Below are positions 62,557 through 64,000 of a stretch of 64,000 nucleotides of DNA, in pieces; positions within the stretch are counted from its first letter, which is position 1, and every line of letters begins with the position of its first letter. The notes beneath the pieces are model-generated. The model had not been told where the DNA came from. It saw only the letters and a list, made by a program, of their open reading frames with translations, and did not search any database. The position numbers and the translations under genes are program-made. Origin of the DNA: Aquabacterium sp. (GTDB taxonomy: Bacteria > Pseudomonadota > Gammaproteobacteria > Burkholderiales > Burkholderiaceae_C); NCBI RefSeq assembly GCF_016234775.1, contig NZ_JACRAH010000005.1:1-64000 (forward strand), in the 5' to 3' direction.

Positions 62557-62752
62557 AACTCTCTCAGTTGGTTGTTCTTCGCAGTATCCTACCTGCGCTT
62601 CGCATAATCTAGCGGGCAGGGGCACGGGGCGGGCCTTACGCCACGTCAAAACGACAGTCTCACCATGTTGGAGACCTAGCCCGCGGCAGGTGTCGCGCCT
62701 CACCACATCGGCGCCCGCGTCATCAAGACAAGCAGTGTCCGAACACACCCCG

Positions 62753-62782
62753 TTGACACGATCAAAACTCCAGAACTAAACT
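62753..62782 (+). promoter_or_regulatory. candidate promoter of the replication initiator gene
   Basis: TTGACA (62753-62758, perfect -35), an 18-base spacer and TAAACT (62777-62782, 4 of 6) lie about 208 bases before the start at 62990. The whole gap 62557-62989 (433 bases) holds no convincing gene. It contains this promoter and the inverted repeat at 62883-62985, and its GC-rich left part extends the DUF262 frame without coding signs. Confidence 0.4.
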
Positions 62783-62882
62783 GACCGCGAGACGTGACCA
62801 CCAGCGAAAACACGTCTGCCTACCAGTTGGGATGCTTCATTTAGGCCGTAGTTGCCACCATCCATAGCGCCCCCCGGATAGC

Positions 62883-62985
62883 ACTCCTTCGCACTCATCG
62901 CCCATCAATCAACTTGACGGGCGGCAGGTGCGTTTGGCCTCCCTTCTTGCCTACCTCCTTCCGCTCGTCGTCGTAGCGAAGGAGT
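62883..62985 (+). promoter_or_regulatory. long-range inverted repeat covering the ribosome-binding site
   Basis: ACTCCTTCGC (62883-62892) is the exact reverse complement of GCGAAGGAGT (62976-62985), which contains the GAAGGAG ribosome-binding site of the replication initiator. In mRNA the two can pair across an 83-base loop and hide the site. It might alternatively mark a folded single-stranded origin region. Confidence 0.5.
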
Positions 62986-62989
62986 TTCC

Positions 62990-64000
62990 ATGTCCGCATT
63001 TGATGACCGCCCTGGTGGCGGCAAAGCGTGTGGCGGTAGTGACGGCGACCGGGGATGCGCGGAGCGCGCACCGGGCGGCGGCGCTGGCGCCTCCCCCCGT
63101 ACAGTAACTACGGGGGGAAAGATTCGAGGCACGACCGACAACGCCCCGAAAGTCCTCAACGGTATTGATCCCGATACGGGTGAAAAGGTCGAGATCTACG
63201 CGTCCGGCAAGCACGGCCCAGAAGCTGTGCGCCTGATGGGTTCTAGACCTGAGTCCTCGCCCAAGCTGGCGCTTGTCGATGCGCTGGCTGTCTCCCTCAC
63301 CCCGCCCACGGAATACCTGCCTGAGTTGTGGGTGTCAGATCAACTGCGCCAGTTCATGCCCATCAACTCGCTGCAAGAGCGCAAGGGCTACTCAGGCTTC
63401 AAGCATTCCGCATCATGGGACAACGGCTCTGGCTTGATCGCCTGGGGTGGCAAGAGCCAACGTGGCCGCATGTACGTGAGCATCCAGGGCCAAGGCTGCG
63501 CCACAGTTCAAGACTGGGCAGGCCTGGCCCACTGGCTTGAACAGCGCATGGCCACGATCAAGCGTGTTGACCTGGCGCACGATGATTTCGCAGGCGAAAT
63601 CACCGACATCACATGGGCTGTCGAGCAATACAAAGCTGGCGGCTTCAATGCTGGCGGGCGTCAACCGGTTCACAACGTCTTTGGCGATTGGCTCTCAGGC
63701 GATGAGGCCACCGAGGGCCGCACCTTTGGCGTAGGCCGTCGAGCCAATGGCAAGTTCTGCCGTGTGTACGAAAAGGGCAAGCAGCAAGGCGACCCGCAAA
63801 GCGGCTGGGTGCGTGTTGAGGTGGAGTGGCGCGCTGAGCGGCGATACATCCCCTATGACGTGCTGACCAGGCCTGGCATCTACCTGGCTGGGGCCTACCC
63901 CTGCATGCACATCCTGTCGACCGAGCAGGAGCGCATACGCACCACGGCGAACGCTGCAACCATTACCTTTGAATCGGCCATGGAAAACGCCAGGCTTCAG
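62990..64000 (+). CDS. Rep_trans-type replication initiator (filamentous phage RstA-like), partial
   Basis: Open from ATG 62990 to the window end (337 residues visible, no stop). The Gly/Arg-rich N-terminus of about 50 residues is followed by the replication initiation factor domain. This includes LALVDALAVSLTP, YSGFKHSASWDNGSGLIAWG, the Asp-rich IKRVDLAHDDFAGE, GRTFGVGRRANGKFCRVYEK then GKQQGD, and VRVEVEWRAERRYIPYDVLT. These are the hallmarks of rolling-circle initiators of filamentous phages such as RstA of CTXphi and the Ralstonia RSM/RSS phages. The start has GAAGGAG five bases upstream. Its presence next to the tRNA scar points to an inovirus-type prophage. Confidence 0.8.
   Translation, partial: MSAFDDRPGGGKACGGSDGDRGCAERAPGGGAGASPRTVTTGGKIRGTTDNAPKVLNGIDPDTGEKVEIYASGKHGPEAVRLMGSRPESSPKLALVDALAVSLTPPTEYLPELWVSDQLRQFMPINSLQERKGYSGFKHSASWDNGSGLIAWGGKSQRGRMYVSIQGQGCATVQDWAGLAHWLEQRMATIKRVDLAHDDFAGEITDITWAVEQYKAGGFNAGGRQPVHNVFGDWLSGDEATEGRTFGVGRRANGKFCRVYEKGKQQGDPQSGWVRVEVEWRAERRYIPYDVLTRPGIYLAGAYPCMHILSTEQERIRTTANAATITFESAMENARLQ

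Larger units (their letters stand above)
60354..64000. mobile_element. left part of an integrated element at the tRNA site
   Basis: The segment starts at the tRNA scar and runs past the window end. It differs from the chromosome in base composition, with the DUF262 gene clearly AT-rich by eye. It carries an orphan CxxC protein, a DUF262-HNH nuclease and a Rep_trans phage-type replication initiator. No integrase is seen, so it should lie beyond the right edge together with the restored tRNA gene. A filamentous prophage, or an island carrying one, fits best. Confidence 0.6.

Noticed and set aside
62905-63214. Minus-strand open frames over the start of the replication initiator
   Set aside because: They oppose a frame with a good ribosome-binding site and clear Rep_trans motifs that stays open to the window end.
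1-64000. CRISPR array or riboswitch
   Set aside because: No regularly spaced direct repeats and no recognisable riboswitch core were seen on either strand.

Overview
This is a high-GC chromosomal window from a motile betaproteobacterium, most likely of the order Burkholderiales (an Aquabacterium/Sphaerotilaceae-like organism is my best guess). The assignment rests on gene order and protein style: surE-pcm-nlpD beside rlmD, a GspE-type ATPase beside a spermidine-synthase-like gene, flgNMA divergent from flgBCDEFGHIJKL, and lolC-lolD with DUF2189/DUF2788 genes. Both PEP-CTERM and GlyGly-CTERM surface-sorting tails are also present. No rRNA, intact tRNA or CRISPR array is visible.

Layout. 1-160: the tail of a truncated, transposase-like gene and a strong hairpin. 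0.2-5.8 kb: a membrane diguanylate cyclase facing a surE-pcm-nlpD-rlmD run that has no rpoS at its usual place. 5.9-11.7 kb: a NarL-type response regulator and its membrane kinase, then a coupled spermidine-synthase-like/GspE-like pair. 11.8-14.0 kb: a secreted carboxylesterase and a DNA-deoxyinosine glycosylase. 14.2-20.0 kb: a tight run of FAD oxidase (alkyl-DHAP synthase-like), GlpD, FGGY kinase, PAP2 phosphatase and DgkA, which looks like a glycerol-phosphate/lipid module. 20.0-26.4 kb: a MASE3-PAS hybrid kinase, a TatD nuclease and the lipoprotein-release genes. 26.4-29.2 kb: a gene of unknown function and recJ.

29.2-44.8 kb is mainly flagellar. flgA, flgM and flgN lie on the minus strand, with a good sigma-28 promoter in front of flgM. 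The rod/hook/ring operon flgB to flgL is on the plus strand and ends in a degenerate-EAL/HDOD signalling gene. A small membrane gene, an SrkA-like kinase and a stand-alone FliL-family gene follow. 44.8-52.3 kb: a GlyGly-CTERM subtilase, sodC, the sulfate importer cysTWA, a PEP-CTERM protein and an endolysin-like muramidase. 52.4-60.1 kb is accessory metabolism: an orphan molybdopterin oxidoreductase with an HxlR regulator, and a TetR-controlled locus. That locus encodes an exported protein made of two PhlG (diacetylphloroglucinol hydrolase)-like halves and an SDR, with an AraC regulator alongside.

At 60.3 kb the ordinary chromosome appears to stop. A minus-strand 3' fragment of a CAU-anticodon tRNA (anticodon loop to CCA), still followed by its own terminator, marks the attachment site of an integrated element that runs off the right edge. 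Its visible 3.6 kb holds clustered GCTACG repeats, a small CxxC protein and an AT-rich DUF262-HNH gene of the kind found in phage-defence systems. It also holds the start of a Rep_trans (filamentous-phage RstA-like) replication initiator, whose ribosome-binding site can pair with an upstream 10-base complement. This element, the PhlG-like tandem protein with its double TetR operator, and the glycerol-phosphate operon are the most interesting parts of the window.
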